The notes: generated by a model from the sequence alone, not told the origin. 64,000 bases of DNA from UBA285 sp049970695 (GCA_049970695.1 JBMFML010000001.1:1-64000); one strand, 5' to 3'; shown: positions 22,904-31,430, counted from the stretch's first letter. Numbers and translations: made by a program.

Positions 22904-24829
22904 TTGAATAAACACCCTCTCTTAAGCCCCAGGGGCAGCAGAGTCCTCCTGCTAGGTAATGAGGCGATAGCAAGAGGGGCTCTCGAAGCAGGTATGTGCT
23001 TTGCAACGGCCTATCCCGGCACTCCATCAAGTGAGATAATCGAAGCGCTCTCAGAAGTAGCAAGAGAGTGCGGTATTTACGTCGAGTGGAGCGTTAACGA
23101 AAAGGTAGCCTTTGAAGCAGCATACGCCGCAGCTATTGCGGGTGTAAGAAGCCTTACTGCAATGAAGCACGTGGGACTGAACGTCGCCGCTGACATACTA
23201 ATGAGTGCTGCTTACTCGGGTGTAGAAGAAGGGTTCGTGGTAGTATCAGCCGACGACCCAAGCCAGCACAGCAGCCAAAACGAGCAGGATAATAGATGGT
23301 ATGGAATGCTAGCCCACGTCCCAGTTATAGAGCCCTCTAATGCGCGCGATGCATACAAGTTCACGAAAGCCGCTTTTGAGCTCAGCACTAAGTACAAGCA
23401 GCCGGTCATACTCAGGTCTACGACGAGGATAAGTCACACGAGAATGCCTATCGAGCTCGAAGACGACTTGCCCACGACCAGGAAGTGTAGGGGAGTCTTC
23501 GTAAAGGATGTGGAAAGGTGGGTCTTAGTACCAGCTCACTCGAGAAAGCTCAAGCCAAGGCTCATGAATATCTGGAAGAGCATAATGGAGGAGGGTGGAG
23601 AGCCCTTTGTAAAGATCGAGAACCCGGACTCCAAGGTAGTCGTAATTGCAAGCGGCCTCGCATACTCCTATGCTAGAGAAGCGCTCGAGCTCCTTGGCGC
23701 GCTCGACAAAGTCACTCTTGTAAAAGTCAACATGCCTGTTCCACTACCACGCAAACCCGTGTTAAACGCGCTGAAAAACGCCGAGAAAGTTCTCGTAGTC
23801 GAGGAACTAGACCCTATTGTCGAAATGCAGGTCAAGAGCTTGGCGCTATCTGCTGGACTAAGCATTACAGTTAGAGGCAAAGACCTCGTCCCCGAGAACG
23901 GCGAGCTAAACCTAGAAGTCGTGTATAAGGCGGTTGCAGAGTTTCTCGGCGAGAAGGTCCACGCTCCGTGGGCTCCAACCAAGCCTGTTGCAACAGAGCC
24001 GCCCTTGCCTCCCAGACCACCCGTTCTCTGCGCCGGCTGCCCGCACAGGTCTACGTACTACGTAGTTAAGGTAGCCAGCACGAAAGCGGGCCTGAGAGAC
24101 GTGATATACACGGGCGACATAGGCTGCTATACCCTAGGCTATCAAAAGCCCTTCGAGACTCAGCACACGTGCTTTGAAATGGGCGGCAGCATTGGGATAG
24201 CACACGGGCTCTCAAAAGTGGTGAGCAACCCCATCGTAGCCGTTATCGGCGACTCCACGTTCTTCCACGCCGGGATTCCGCCAGCGATTAACTTAATATA
24301 CAATAAAGGCAACGCCGTTATACTAGTGCTGGACAACTTGACTACTGCCATGACGGGGCACCAGCCGCACCCAGGCACAGGCGTGACCGCTGTCGGGGAG
24401 TCAACTACCCGTATACTGCCAGAAGACCTGCTCAAGTCCATTGGCTACACTGTGTTCGTAATCAACCCGCTCAGAGTGAGAGAGGCCATTGAAGAAGCCA
24501 CGAAGGCCTTTGAGGCGTACAAGAAGGGGGCTAGAGTAGCCATTGTCTCGAGAATGAAGTGCGCACTCGAAGTCCTCCGCGAGGCGAGGAGAAGGAAGAT
24601 CGTGTTGCCAGTCTACGCAGTCGTGGAAGACAAGTGCACGGGCTGCATGGCATGCGTGAACTTAACTGCCTGCCCAGCACTAATTGTGGAGCCAGGGGCC
24701 AAGAAGCCGCGCATAGTACCAGAGCTCTGTGCTGGCTGCGGGCTCTGTGCCTCGATATGCCCCTACAAAGCAATAACCATTACAAATAGCCCAAGCCCGG
24801 AGTGGGAGAGGCTCTGGTGGGAGCCTTGA
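22904..24829 (+). CDS. iorA: Indolepyruvate ferredoxin oxidoreductase, alpha subunit
   Basis: About 641 residues. The layout is a pyruvate ferredoxin oxidoreductase-like domain I (TAYPGTPSSEI, AMKHVGLNVAADILM), a TPP-binding domain (CAGCPHRSTYY, GDIGCYTLG, IGDSTFFHAGIPP) and a C-terminal 2x[4Fe-4S] ferredoxin module (CTGCMACVNLTACP, CAGCGLCASICP). It oxidatively decarboxylates aryl pyruvates from aromatic amino acids to aryl-acyl-CoA, reducing ferredoxin. TTG at 22904 lies 8 nt after a full GGTGAT site; TTG at 22880 is the alternative. Stop overlaps iorB by 4 nt. Confidence 0.97.
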   Translation: MNKHPLLSPRGSRVLLLGNEAIARGALEAGMCFATAYPGTPSSEIIEALSEVARECGIYVEWSVNEKVAFEAAYAAAIAGVRSLTAMKHVGLNVAADILMSAAYSGVEEGFVVVSADDPSQHSSQNEQDNRWYGMLAHVPVIEPSNARDAYKFTKAAFELSTKYKQPVILRSTTRISHTRMPIELEDDLPTTRKCRGVFVKDVERWVLVPAHSRKLKPRLMNIWKSIMEEGGEPFVKIENPDSKVVVIASGLAYSYAREALELLGALDKVTLVKVNMPVPLPRKPVLNALKNAEKVLVVEELDPIVEMQVKSLALSAGLSITVRGKDLVPENGELNLEVVYKAVAEFLGEKVHAPWAPTKPVATEPPLPPRPPVLCAGCPHRSTYYVVKVASTKAGLRDVIYTGDIGCYTLGYQKPFETQHTCFEMGGSIGIAHGLSKVVSNPIVAVIGDSTFFHAGIPPAINLIYNKGNAVILVLDNLTTAMTGHQPHPGTGVTAVGESTTRILPEDLLKSIGYTVFVINPLRVREAIEEATKAFEAYKKGARVAIVSRMKCALEVLREARRRKIVLPVYAVVEDKCTGCMACVNLTACPALIVEPGAKKPRIVPELCAGCGLCASICPYKAITITNSPSPEWERLWWEP

Positions 24830-25428
24830 AGAAGTTCAGCATTATACTAGCTGGCGTGGGCGGGCAGGGCATACTGACGCTGGGCAGCATTATTGGGTCC
24901 GCGTGCACAATAGCAGGGCTAGACGTGGCGATAGCGGAAGTCCATGGAATGAGCCAGCGAGGTGGCAGCGTAGTAGTGCACGTGAGAATAGGCAGGGAGC
25001 CGAGCCCGATAAGCCCTGTCGGCTCGAGCGACATGCTAATAGCGCTCGAGCTCATCGAGGCCGCGAGGTACCTCCACTACTTGCGAGAAGGCGGTACTGC
25101 CGTAGTAAACGACTTCTTGTGGCCGCCCCCGCTCTCCAAGTACCCGCCGAGAGAAGCCCTTGTAAGTGCCGTGAAGTCGCGGAGCGTGAAGCTTTACCTA
25201 TTCGACGCCAACAACGCGAGCCTAAAGTACACGGGTTCTGCAATTTCGTCAAACGTAGCAATGCTGGGCTACGCGCTTGGAGTGAGCAAGGAGCTGCGGG
25301 AGCTACTACCACCAAGCGTGGTTGTAAAGGCCCTTGAAGAGCACTTCAGTGGGAAAGTTCTTGAAGCAAACGTTAAGCTGTTTCAAGCATCGTTTGAAGA
25401 GGGCTTGAAGCATGGAGGAAGTAGTTAA
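24826..25428 (+). CDS. iorB: Indolepyruvate ferredoxin oxidoreductase, beta subunit
   Basis: About 200 residues, the gamma-type domain of 2-oxoacid oxidoreductases: FSIILAGVGGQGILTLGSI at the start, AEVHGMSQRGGSVVVHVRIG, and IALELIEAARYL. It completes the IOR heterodimer. TTG at 24826 is contained in the iorA stop (TTGA) and follows GGTGG by 6 nt, so the subunits are translationally coupled for equal amounts. It is followed by a small overlapping gene. Confidence 0.96.
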   Translation: MKKFSIILAGVGGQGILTLGSIIGSACTIAGLDVAIAEVHGMSQRGGSVVVHVRIGREPSPISPVGSSDMLIALELIEAARYLHYLREGGTAVVNDFLWPPPLSKYPPREALVSAVKSRSVKLYLFDANNASLKYTGSAISSNVAMLGYALGVSKELRELLPPSVVVKALEEHFSGKVLEANVKLFQASFEEGLKHGGSS

Positions 25429-25597
25429 GGCTCTTGACGAAGCCATCAACTACATTGACAAGCTTGAGTCCGTGCTGAGCAGGCTTCGCCCGGGAGAGCA
25501 GTTAACACCTGGCGCGCTCTACCAAATATATGAGCTACTAATGCTAACTAGGGAAAAGGTCGTCGAGGCCAGGCTCAAAGCCCTAGCACCCCAGTAG
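25412..25597 (+). CDS. Small helical protein of the ior operon
   Basis: 61 residues, almost entirely alpha-helical with heptad-like leucines (IDKLESVLSRLRPGE, YELLMLTREKVVEARL). It overlaps iorB by 17 nt, starts with ATG and ends at a T-rich terminator, so it is the last gene of the operon. It might be an assembly or docking factor for IOR; there is no direct evidence for that. Confidence 0.65.
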   Translation: MEEVVKALDEAINYIDKLESVLSRLRPGEQLTPGALYQIYELLMLTREKVVEARLKALAPQ

Positions 25598-25599
25598 CG

Positions 25600-25614
25600 G
25601 CTTTTTGGTTTTTT
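25600..25614 (+). terminator. T-rich terminator after the ior operon
   Basis: CTTTTTGGTTTTTTG begins 3 nt after the stop of the last ior gene: tracts of 5 and 6 T, without a stable hairpin, as typical for archaeal termination. It also insulates the thi4 promoter that starts right behind it. Confidence 0.7.
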
Positions 25615-25641
25615 GATAACCTGGTTATCGTAGTTTAAAAA
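25615..25641 (+). promoter_or_regulatory. thi4 promoter with 15-bp palindromic operator
   Basis: Perfect palindrome GATAACCTGGTTATC (25615-25629), then 4 nt, then TATA box TTTAAAAAC (from 25634). It matches the thiC site in 13 of 15 positions with nearly identical spacing. Transcription should start near 25662 and translation at TTG 25679, 7 nt after GGTG. Likely bound by a thiamine-responsive repressor. Confidence 0.85.
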
Positions 25642-25678
25642 CCTACTTGTCACACATGTACCTCCAAGGTGCTGAGCA

Positions 25679-26458
25679 TTGCCGTTCAGAGAATCCGACA
25701 TAACTCGGGCTATCTTGAGGCACGCGCTCAGCGAGCTGGAAGAATTGAGTGAAGTAGACGTTGCAATTGTCGGAGCAGGCCCCTCAGGCCTAACAGCTTC
25801 TTACTACCTGGCTAAAGAGGGCTTTAAGGTCGCTATCTTCGAAAAGAGGTTTAGCTTTGGTGGCGGAACAGGGCCAGGAGGCAACTTGCTACCCAGAATA
25901 GTGTTCCAGGAGGAAGCCCTGCCTCTGCTGAAGGAGTTTGGAATAGGCTACCGCGAGGCCGGAGAAGGCCTCTATACGGCATCGCCAGCAGAGGCCATAG
26001 CAAAGCTCGCCACAAAGGCCATCGATGCCGGCGTCCACGTGCTATTTGGCGCTACCGTCAACGACCTGATTTACAGGGAAAACCCGCTGAGAGTGGCAGG
26101 CGTTGTATGGGTGTGGACGCCTATTCACGAAGGCGGATACCACGTCGACCCGCTGTTTACAGAAGCCAAGGCTGTTGTCGATGCAACGGGGCACGGTGCC
26201 GAGGTGGTGTCGATAGCCGCGAGGAAGATTCCAGAGCTGGGCTTAGTCTTGAAGGGCGAGAAGTCTGCTTACTCAGAAAGAGCTGAAAGGCTCGTAGTCG
26301 ACTACACGGGGCGCGTTGCACCAGGCCTCTACGTGACTGGAATGGCCGTGGCCGCAGTCTACGGATTGCCTAGAATGGGGCCTATATTCGGTGGAATGCT
26401 GCTAAGTGGCAAGAAGCTGGCAGAAGTGCTGTCTAGGGATCTAAGAGCCAGCCTCTAA
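25679..26458 (+). CDS. thi4: Thiamine thiazole synthase Thi4 (sulfide-using type)
   Basis: 259 residues. Rossmann NAD/FAD-like core: VDVAIVGAGPSGLTASYYLA (about residue 27), GGGTGPGGNLLPRIV, DATGHGAEVV and GLYVTGMAVAAVYGLPRMGPIFGGML. It makes the thiazole half of thiamine from NAD and glycine. Yeast Thi4 donates sulfur from an active-site Cys before D-P; here that position reads GGYHVDPL, with His. His-type archaeal Thi4s are known to use free sulfide and turn over repeatedly. This fits a sulfide-rich anaerobic habitat. It probably forms a regulon with thiC. Confidence 0.95.
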   Translation: MPFRESDITRAILRHALSELEELSEVDVAIVGAGPSGLTASYYLAKEGFKVAIFEKRFSFGGGTGPGGNLLPRIVFQEEALPLLKEFGIGYREAGEGLYTASPAEAIAKLATKAIDAGVHVLFGATVNDLIYRENPLRVAGVVWVWTPIHEGGYHVDPLFTEAKAVVDATGHGAEVVSIAARKIPELGLVLKGEKSAYSERAERLVVDYTGRVAPGLYVTGMAVAAVYGLPRMGPIFGGMLLSGKKLAEVLSRDLRASL

Positions 26459-26893
26459 AGTGCTATAGGCAAACTCTACTTCTCCTACGGACTCTACGTT
26501 GACAACGTAAGTGTGGGGATCTGTAAAAACGACTTTTTCTGTGCAGTCCAGATTTTCAATAGCACAGAGCTCTCCGAGTACTGCTTTACGTGCGTGGAGC
26601 TCTTTCACGTAGGTCCGCCTCGCGTAAACCCCCTCGCTTCTCAAAGTCCCCACGAGAACTGGGTGCTTGCCACCGAATGCTACCACCTCGACGCAGTGAG
26701 CCACGTTAACTACTAGTGGACCCCCAGTTGCCACGAGCACGCACTTAAACCCGGCTAAGACGTCTACTCTCCCACTGCCAATTAGCAACGCCTCTTTCTC
26801 GGCCACTACAATTCCCAGCCTGAAAACCCCTACAGCGAGGAGCTCGGAGCTCTTCACGTAGCTCTCCGAGGCCTTGCCGAAGAGTACTGTCAA
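26441..26893 (-). CDS. Hypothetical protein
   Basis: 150 residues, no family recognised. Mostly beta-strand prediction (VGVFRLGIVVAEKEALLIGSG, CVLVATGGPLVVNVAHCVEVVAF). Four cysteines are scattered without a clear metal motif. It overlaps the 3' end of thi4 by 18 nt on the opposite strand and lies in the same direction as the next two upstream genes. Codon use is like the neighbours, so I regard it as real; the function is unknown. Confidence 0.65.
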   Translation of the reverse strand: MTVLFGKASESYVKSSELLAVGVFRLGIVVAEKEALLIGSGRVDVLAGFKCVLVATGGPLVVNVAHCVEVVAFGGKHPVLVGTLRSEGVYARRTYVKELHARKAVLGELCAIENLDCTEKVVFTDPHTYVVNVESVGEVEFAYSTLEAGS

Positions 26894-26911
26894 CCCGCCG
26901 CCCCAGGGCCG

Positions 26912-27277
26912 CTAGTCGAGTAGCTCGCTTAGAGACTTCGGAGTGCCCGGGTAGAGTCCTCCCTTCTTCGCCTTAATGACGTCTATTATCCACTGAGCCA
27001 GCTTGTAGACCCCATTCCTGTACTCCAGGAACCCGTTTTTGACGAGCATCGCGAGAGCTACGTAGACTTCTCTCGCTATTATCGCGTCCTCGAGCTCGTC
27101 GACGAGCCCTGTTTCCCCCTGCTTGGCCCGCCTCTTTACTTCTTCTTTTATGTCGAGCACCGCCACCACTTCTCCCACGCTAATGTGCTTTAGAAAGTAC
27201 TCCATGATGAGCCTCTCTAGCTTACTCAGATTTAGCAGCTCCCTAATGCTTCTCTCTCCGCTACTCCGCGAAGCCAC
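26912..27277 (-). CDS. Hypothetical helical/winged-helix-like protein
   Basis: About 121 residues. Helices around RELLNLSKLERLIMEYFLKH and EDAIIAREVYVALAMLVKNG are followed by FLEYRNGVYKL, a possible wing, and a helix ending TPKSLSELLD. It could be a small DNA-binding or subunit-type protein. GTG at 27277 lies after GGTGGGG; GTG at 27286 directly abuts the upstream stop and is the alternative. It is 9 nt behind the Fe-S HhH-like gene, so it is probably co-transcribed with it. Confidence 0.65.
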   Translation of the reverse strand: MASRSSGERSIRELLNLSKLERLIMEYFLKHISVGEVVAVLDIKEEVKRRAKQGETGLVDELEDAIIAREVYVALAMLVKNGFLEYRNGVYKLAQWIIDVIKAKKGGLYPGTPKSLSELLD

Positions 27278-27286
27278 ACACCCCAC

Positions 27287-28246
27287 CTAGTAGTACCAGG
27301 TACTGTAGTAAGTGTGCTCATTCACCATAAACGCACTGCTCTTCCGTGCCCTGCAAAAGCCCTTGAAGAGGCACTTCTCGCACTTAGGCTGCTCGTCTCT
27401 TAGGCAAGTAGTCCTGCCCATGATCCAGAAGAAGTCGTCGACGGCGCCGGCCGATAGCCCAGACTTCAACGCCAAGAACTTGTAAGCCCTCCTAACTACG
27501 AGCCTTATAAGCAGGTCTTCCTCGTACTCCACTTCCACGCCAGCTTTAATCTTGTCCCACAGAGGCCCCGATACCATCACAAGGCCCATTCTAAGCGCTA
27601 TTCTCGTCAAGTGATTGTCAACCGCTACTTCGAGAGACTCTGGATCGGTGGGGTTGAACAGGCCGCGCGCTATAAGGAACTTTGCTAGTAGCATGGCCTT
27701 CTTCTCAACCGGGTCTTCGTAAGCCCTGAAGACCTTGAGGTTATCGACGAGGCCGGGCTCGGCGGGGGTTCCACGTATTTTCCTATTGCTCAGCTCTAGC
27801 ACCTTCAGAGCGCTCGAGTCGTAGAGCTTGATTAGCTTCAGCCCCAAGTCCCTTAAGAGCATTGTCCTGACATCAGGATCCGGGGGCTCGGCGCCGCCCA
27901 CCGAGAGCCACGACTTCACTTCGTCTAGCTTAATGTTTGCGAGCTTCTCGGGCCTGAAGAAGTCGGGGTCTTCTCTGTACTTGAGAGCGCCAAGCCTGTA
28001 GAGAAGGTCTGCGCCCTTGTAGCAGCCGTCTTCTAGGCACGCTGCGTATACCTTGCCGGGCCTGCTGAGCCTGTGATCCATTGCAACCATTACCAGGAAG
28101 TAGAGGGCGGCTTTCTCCGGGTCTTCGCGGGCTGGCGGGTAGTACTTCTCGTCGTAAACGTCTATCTTCGGCAGTTCTTTCGCGTGGTACTTGAGCACTC
28201 TCGCTGATCTGTCGACAACGGACCTGTCTACTCCAATAACGTCCAA
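27287..28246 (-). CDS. Fe-S-containing HhH-GPD-like protein
   Basis: 319 residues. The C terminus has four cysteines spaced C-X7-C-X2-C-X5-C (CLRDEQPKCEKCLFKGFC), one residue longer than the endonuclease III cluster loop. Upstream, VAVDNHLTRIALRMGLV resembles the catalytic segment V-D-T-H-x-x-R-x of HhH-GPD glycosylases but has Asn in place of Thr. The N-terminal half (YFLVMVAMDHRLS, GADLLYRLGAL) is unlike Nth. It is probably a distant member of the DNA glycosylase superfamily, either an active enzyme on an unusual base or a structural relative. TTG start is 5 nt after GGTG. Confidence 0.7.
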   Translation of the reverse strand: MDVIGVDRSVVDRSARVLKYHAKELPKIDVYDEKYYPPAREDPEKAALYFLVMVAMDHRLSRPGKVYAACLEDGCYKGADLLYRLGALKYREDPDFFRPEKLANIKLDEVKSWLSVGGAEPPDPDVRTMLLRDLGLKLIKLYDSSALKVLELSNRKIRGTPAEPGLVDNLKVFRAYEDPVEKKAMLLAKFLIARGLFNPTDPESLEVAVDNHLTRIALRMGLVMVSGPLWDKIKAGVEVEYEEDLLIRLVVRRAYKFLALKSGLSAGAVDDFFWIMGRTTCLRDEQPKCEKCLFKGFCRARKSSAFMVNEHTYYSTWYY

Positions 28247-28330
28247 GAGCGCACCCCAGGTAGCTCAGTGCACTAGGGGTTTACAAAGAGCTTCTAAAAA
28301 CTCCATAAAGAAATGCCCGTCTCAAAAAGG

Positions 28331-29620
28331 CTACCCGCCTAGAACCCGCTCTACTCTCGCGCCCTCATCTACTTCTACAACCCATGTTGACTTGGCAACA
28401 CCGAGTGTGAGACTGGCCACGCGCTCGGCTTCTCTACTACTGCTTGCCAGTGCTAAGAGCGAGCCTCCAAGCCCTGCGCCAGATATCTTGACTCCAAGCG
28501 CTCCCGCGCTCAGCGCCGTGTTCCTTATTAGCTCTAGCTCGGGCAGGCTTACTTCGTACAAGTCCCTTAGGAGGACGTGCTGGTAGTTCACTGTAGCAGA
28601 GACGAGCTCGAGCAGCTCATCACCAGCCTTCGCGGCTGGCTCTAGGCAGGAAGCACACTCGGCCGCGAGGAAGTCCCTCAAAGCGCTCTTGGCTGTGCGC
28701 GAGCCCGGATCTTCAATTAAGTTGAGAGTTAGCACTGTAGACTTGTGCATTTTTATAGTAAATAGTATTCTCCTTGCCGAGGCCGTGTCCAGCTTTTCTA
28801 AGTAGGGCTCTAGATCGCTTATCTCGAGCTCCTCCCACTTGACTTCATCAATTTTCTCGGATAGCTTTGCCCTAACTACGCGAGGTAGGCTGGGGTCCTG
28901 CAGAAGCTGCTTCAGTCCCCGTGTTATTTCACTTATTCGGCGTGGGTGCACTTCCGCTGTACTGTGCTTTATACCTGAGTACAGCACTACGAAGACCCAG
29001 TTAAGCCCTGTGTAGGTCTTGGTATTGTACGGCGGCTTGGTCTCAATCCGAGTCACACCTCCCATGGCAGAGCCGTATTGGTCTAGCCTGCCACACGGTA
29101 TGCCCATTATATCGTGCTCACTGTGGTAGGCCAGCTCTGCAATATCTTTTTTCGTGAGTCCGAGCGAGTAGAGCTCGTTCAGGCCTGTAATCAAGGCTAC
29201 TTGTAGCGCTGCGCTGCTTGCAAGCCCTGAGGCAACTGGTATCTCGCTGTATATCAGGGTGTCGAAGTCTCCAATACTGTAGCCCTCTTCTCTCAGTGCT
29301 ATTACGACAGATCTTATGTAGTCTCCGAAGAATCTGCCGCCTCTAAGCGAGACTTGCTCAACTTGAAAAACATCAGTGCACTCGACGCCCTCTGCACAGA
29401 GGTTTAACGATACTACTCTCGACGAAGACTTGCTCTTGGCGAGGGCTATGTAAGTTCTCTTGTTTATTGCAACCGAGACCACCGGCAGGCCCTTGTAGTC
29501 TTGGTGCGTGTTGAGAAAGTCCAATCTTCCCGGAGCCGATGCCACTACCTCAGGAGGCCTGCCGTAGATTTCCGAGAACTCCTTGATAACGTAGCTAGTG
29601 GAATCACTTGCACTTGCCAA
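28331..29620 (-). CDS. galK: Galactokinase (GHMP kinase family)
   Basis: About 429 residues. GHMP motifs: PGRLDFLNTHQDYKGLPV (motif 1, about residue 28), PVASGLASSAAL (motif 2, ATP loop) and ISGAGLGGSLLAL (motif 3). The catalytic Asp lies in GRLDQYGSAMGG. The THQDY motif contacts galactose in galactokinases (usually HTDYN). It phosphorylates galactose at O1. The length exceeds the common 350-390, with extra sequence in the middle. TTG at 29620 overlaps the end of galT and is 6 nt after GGTGA. Confidence 0.88.
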   Translation of the reverse strand: MASASDSTSYVIKEFSEIYGRPPEVVASAPGRLDFLNTHQDYKGLPVVSVAINKRTYIALAKSKSSSRVVSLNLCAEGVECTDVFQVEQVSLRGGRFFGDYIRSVVIALREEGYSIGDFDTLIYSEIPVASGLASSAALQVALITGLNELYSLGLTKKDIAELAYHSEHDIMGIPCGRLDQYGSAMGGVTRIETKPPYNTKTYTGLNWVFVVLYSGIKHSTAEVHPRRISEITRGLKQLLQDPSLPRVVRAKLSEKIDEVKWEELEISDLEPYLEKLDTASARRILFTIKMHKSTVLTLNLIEDPGSRTAKSALRDFLAAECASCLEPAAKAGDELLELVSATVNYQHVLLRDLYEVSLPELELIRNTALSAGALGVKISGAGLGGSLLALASSSREAERVASLTLGVAKSTWVVEVDEGARVERVLGG

Positions 29621-30611
29621 GAACCTCACCCAGCTTTTGGACAGCCTTCGCGCACGAAGCCCTGAGCTCCCTAGCCTTAGCCTCTGGCGAGCCGTCGTAC
29701 GTGAAGACCCAGTAGCCCCACTCTATTCCGGCTGCATACTTTAGCTTGCCCTTTTCCCTGTACGGCTGGTAAAACTCGACGTGGAAGTGGTAGTACGGGT
29801 AGTTGCCTTTGGTGGGTGGATTGTGAAGCGCCATTATGTACGGAGCGTCGCGCTCGAGTAGCTCAGTATACGTTGCTGTCACAACTCTCAGAGTATCCGC
29901 GAAGTGGACTACTTCCTCCCCCCTCAGGTCCAGGATCGAGCTGAAGTGCCTCTTGGGGTAGACGTGGAGCTCGTAAGGCCACATTGCGTAGAAGGGTAGC
30001 AGCACTAGGAAGTGCTCGTTTTCGTAGACTACCCTTTCGCCCCCCGTTTCGTATGCGACCACATCGCAGATCAGGCACTTCCCGTGCTTCTCGTAGTACT
30101 CCTTCATGGAGTCCAGCTCAGCCAGTATTCTCGGCGGAATAAAGGGTAGTGCATATATCTGCGAGTGGGGGTGTGTTAGTGACACTCCTATTTCCTTGCC
30201 CTTGTTTCTAAAAACCGCGACGTACTCCACGTACTCTCTCTTGGACAACTCGGCATACTCGCTAGAATACGCCTCAATAACCTTCACAACATGGTCTAGG
30301 CTTAGCGTGTAAAAGTCTCCCTCGTGGCTGGGAGTTTCCACGATTACTTTACAAGCACCCCTTGCTTCCTTAACTTCGTAAGCCTCGAAACCAGGGCTTT
30401 TAGGCCGTTCCGGCTCTTCGACGAGTGCAGGGTACTTGTTTGGCAGCACTACTACATCCCACTTATCAAGGTGAGCCAGCTCAGGGGCTCCAGGACAGAA
30501 GGGGCACTTGACTTCGCGTGCCGTTTCATCGGGTCTCCAGGGTCTCATTGACCTGTGCTCGGCTACTATAATCCACCACTTTACCAGTGGATTCAGCCTT
30601 ATTTCGTGCAT
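29604..30611 (-). CDS. galT: Galactose-1-phosphate uridylyltransferase
   Basis: 335 residues of the HIT superfamily. THPHSQIYALP holds the nucleotidylated His (HPHSQ). Zinc ligands are suggested by CPFCPGAPE near residue 37 and CLICDVV in the middle, and YYHFHVEFYQP near the C terminus is the second His cluster. It exchanges UMP between UDP-glucose and galactose-1-phosphate, so with galK it forms the Leloir pathway; no galE is in the window. ATG start; overlap with galK shows an operon. Confidence 0.94.
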   Translation of the reverse strand: MHEIRLNPLVKWWIIVAEHRSMRPWRPDETAREVKCPFCPGAPELAHLDKWDVVVLPNKYPALVEEPERPKSPGFEAYEVKEARGACKVIVETPSHEGDFYTLSLDHVVKVIEAYSSEYAELSKREYVEYVAVFRNKGKEIGVSLTHPHSQIYALPFIPPRILAELDSMKEYYEKHGKCLICDVVAYETGGERVVYENEHFLVLLPFYAMWPYELHVYPKRHFSSILDLRGEEVVHFADTLRVVTATYTELLERDAPYIMALHNPPTKGNYPYYHFHVEFYQPYREKGKLKYAAGIEWGYWVFTYDGSPEAKARELRASCAKAVQKLGEVLGKCK

Positions 30612-30670
30612 AAACTACGCGCCCACGCTGCTAAGCGCCTGCCCTAGTTCCGAGTACTTCGCACACGCTA

Positions 30671-31390
30671 TTATTTAGGCCCAGTCGGAGTACTCATGCG
30701 CCTGCACTCCTCCTCGACGAGCGCTTTAAGCTCTTGCATGTTGCTCTGCATTGCTCTTAAGAGTCCGCTAAACCCGTGCTTCTCAACTAGGTTGTTAATT
30801 GCCTTGTAAAGCTGGCATTGCTCGGCTTCGTACTCCTTGAGCCTCGAGATAAGCATGTTCTGCAGTATCTCACCGAGCCTGGCGTCTACGCTGTCTGCTA
30901 AGTGCACTACGAGGCCCTCCATGGTTGAGAAAGGCACTTGCCCGTGCACTTCCGAAATAGCTCTCACGAGCTTTTCTGGCGAGCCCCGAGCAACGAGCTC
31001 TGCGACTACAGCGTAGTCGTGCCCGAGGTACCAATCTTCGCGCGTCTTGTAACCCCCAAATACCTCGTCTGGAGCGTACTGGTAGTACTTGAACAAGTCG
31101 TGCAGTATTGCAGAGGCAATTACCAAGTCTCTGTCTACCGAAATGCCGTAAATGCCCTCTAAAACGTCTGCAATTGCAAGTGCCAACTTAGCAACGGATA
31201 GGGTGTGCAGTAAGAGCCCGCCTTTAAAGAAGTGGTGTTTTCTCGGTGCTGCTGGCGATTCCTCGAGGCTTATAATGGGCTTCGAGCTCGTGAAGCTCAA
31301 AACAGGCTTTTCAAGCAGGCCTAGCACGACCTCCCGCAGCCTCTCGTCTTTGATTCTAAGCGCCAGCTCTTTGAGCTCTTCTAGGGACAA
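30671..31390 (-). CDS. HD-domain phosphohydrolase
   Basis: 239 residues. HD motif: KHHFFKGGLLLHTLSVAKLA (first His), ILHDLFKYYQY (HD pair), VISEVHGQ region and HLADSVDARL (last Asp). The layout resembles the HD part of YhaM-type nucleases and other HD hydrolases, without an OB domain. TTG start 8 nt after GGTG; a strong TATA box GGTATAAATA lies at 31430-31421. Its transcript may continue into galT-galK, 60 nt further. Substrate unknown. Confidence 0.85.
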   Translation of the reverse strand: MSLEELKELALRIKDERLREVVLGLLEKPVLSFTSSKPIISLEESPAAPRKHHFFKGGLLLHTLSVAKLALAIADVLEGIYGISVDRDLVIASAILHDLFKYYQYAPDEVFGGYKTREDWYLGHDYAVVAELVARGSPEKLVRAISEVHGQVPFSTMEGLVVHLADSVDARLGEILQNMLISRLKEYEAEQCQLYKAINNLVEKHGFSGLLRAMQSNMQELKALVEEECRRMSTPTGPK

Positions 31391-31420
31391 TCCAGAAGCA
31401 CCGCGAGGTCTCGTGCTACC

Positions 31421-31430
31421 TATTTATACC
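31421..31430 (-). promoter_or_regulatory. TATA box of the HD hydrolase gene
   Basis: GGTATAAATA on the minus strand, about 31 nt before the TTG start, inside the 88-nt gap shared with the divergent thiolase gene. Transcription should begin near 31397, giving a very short leader. Confidence 0.7.
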
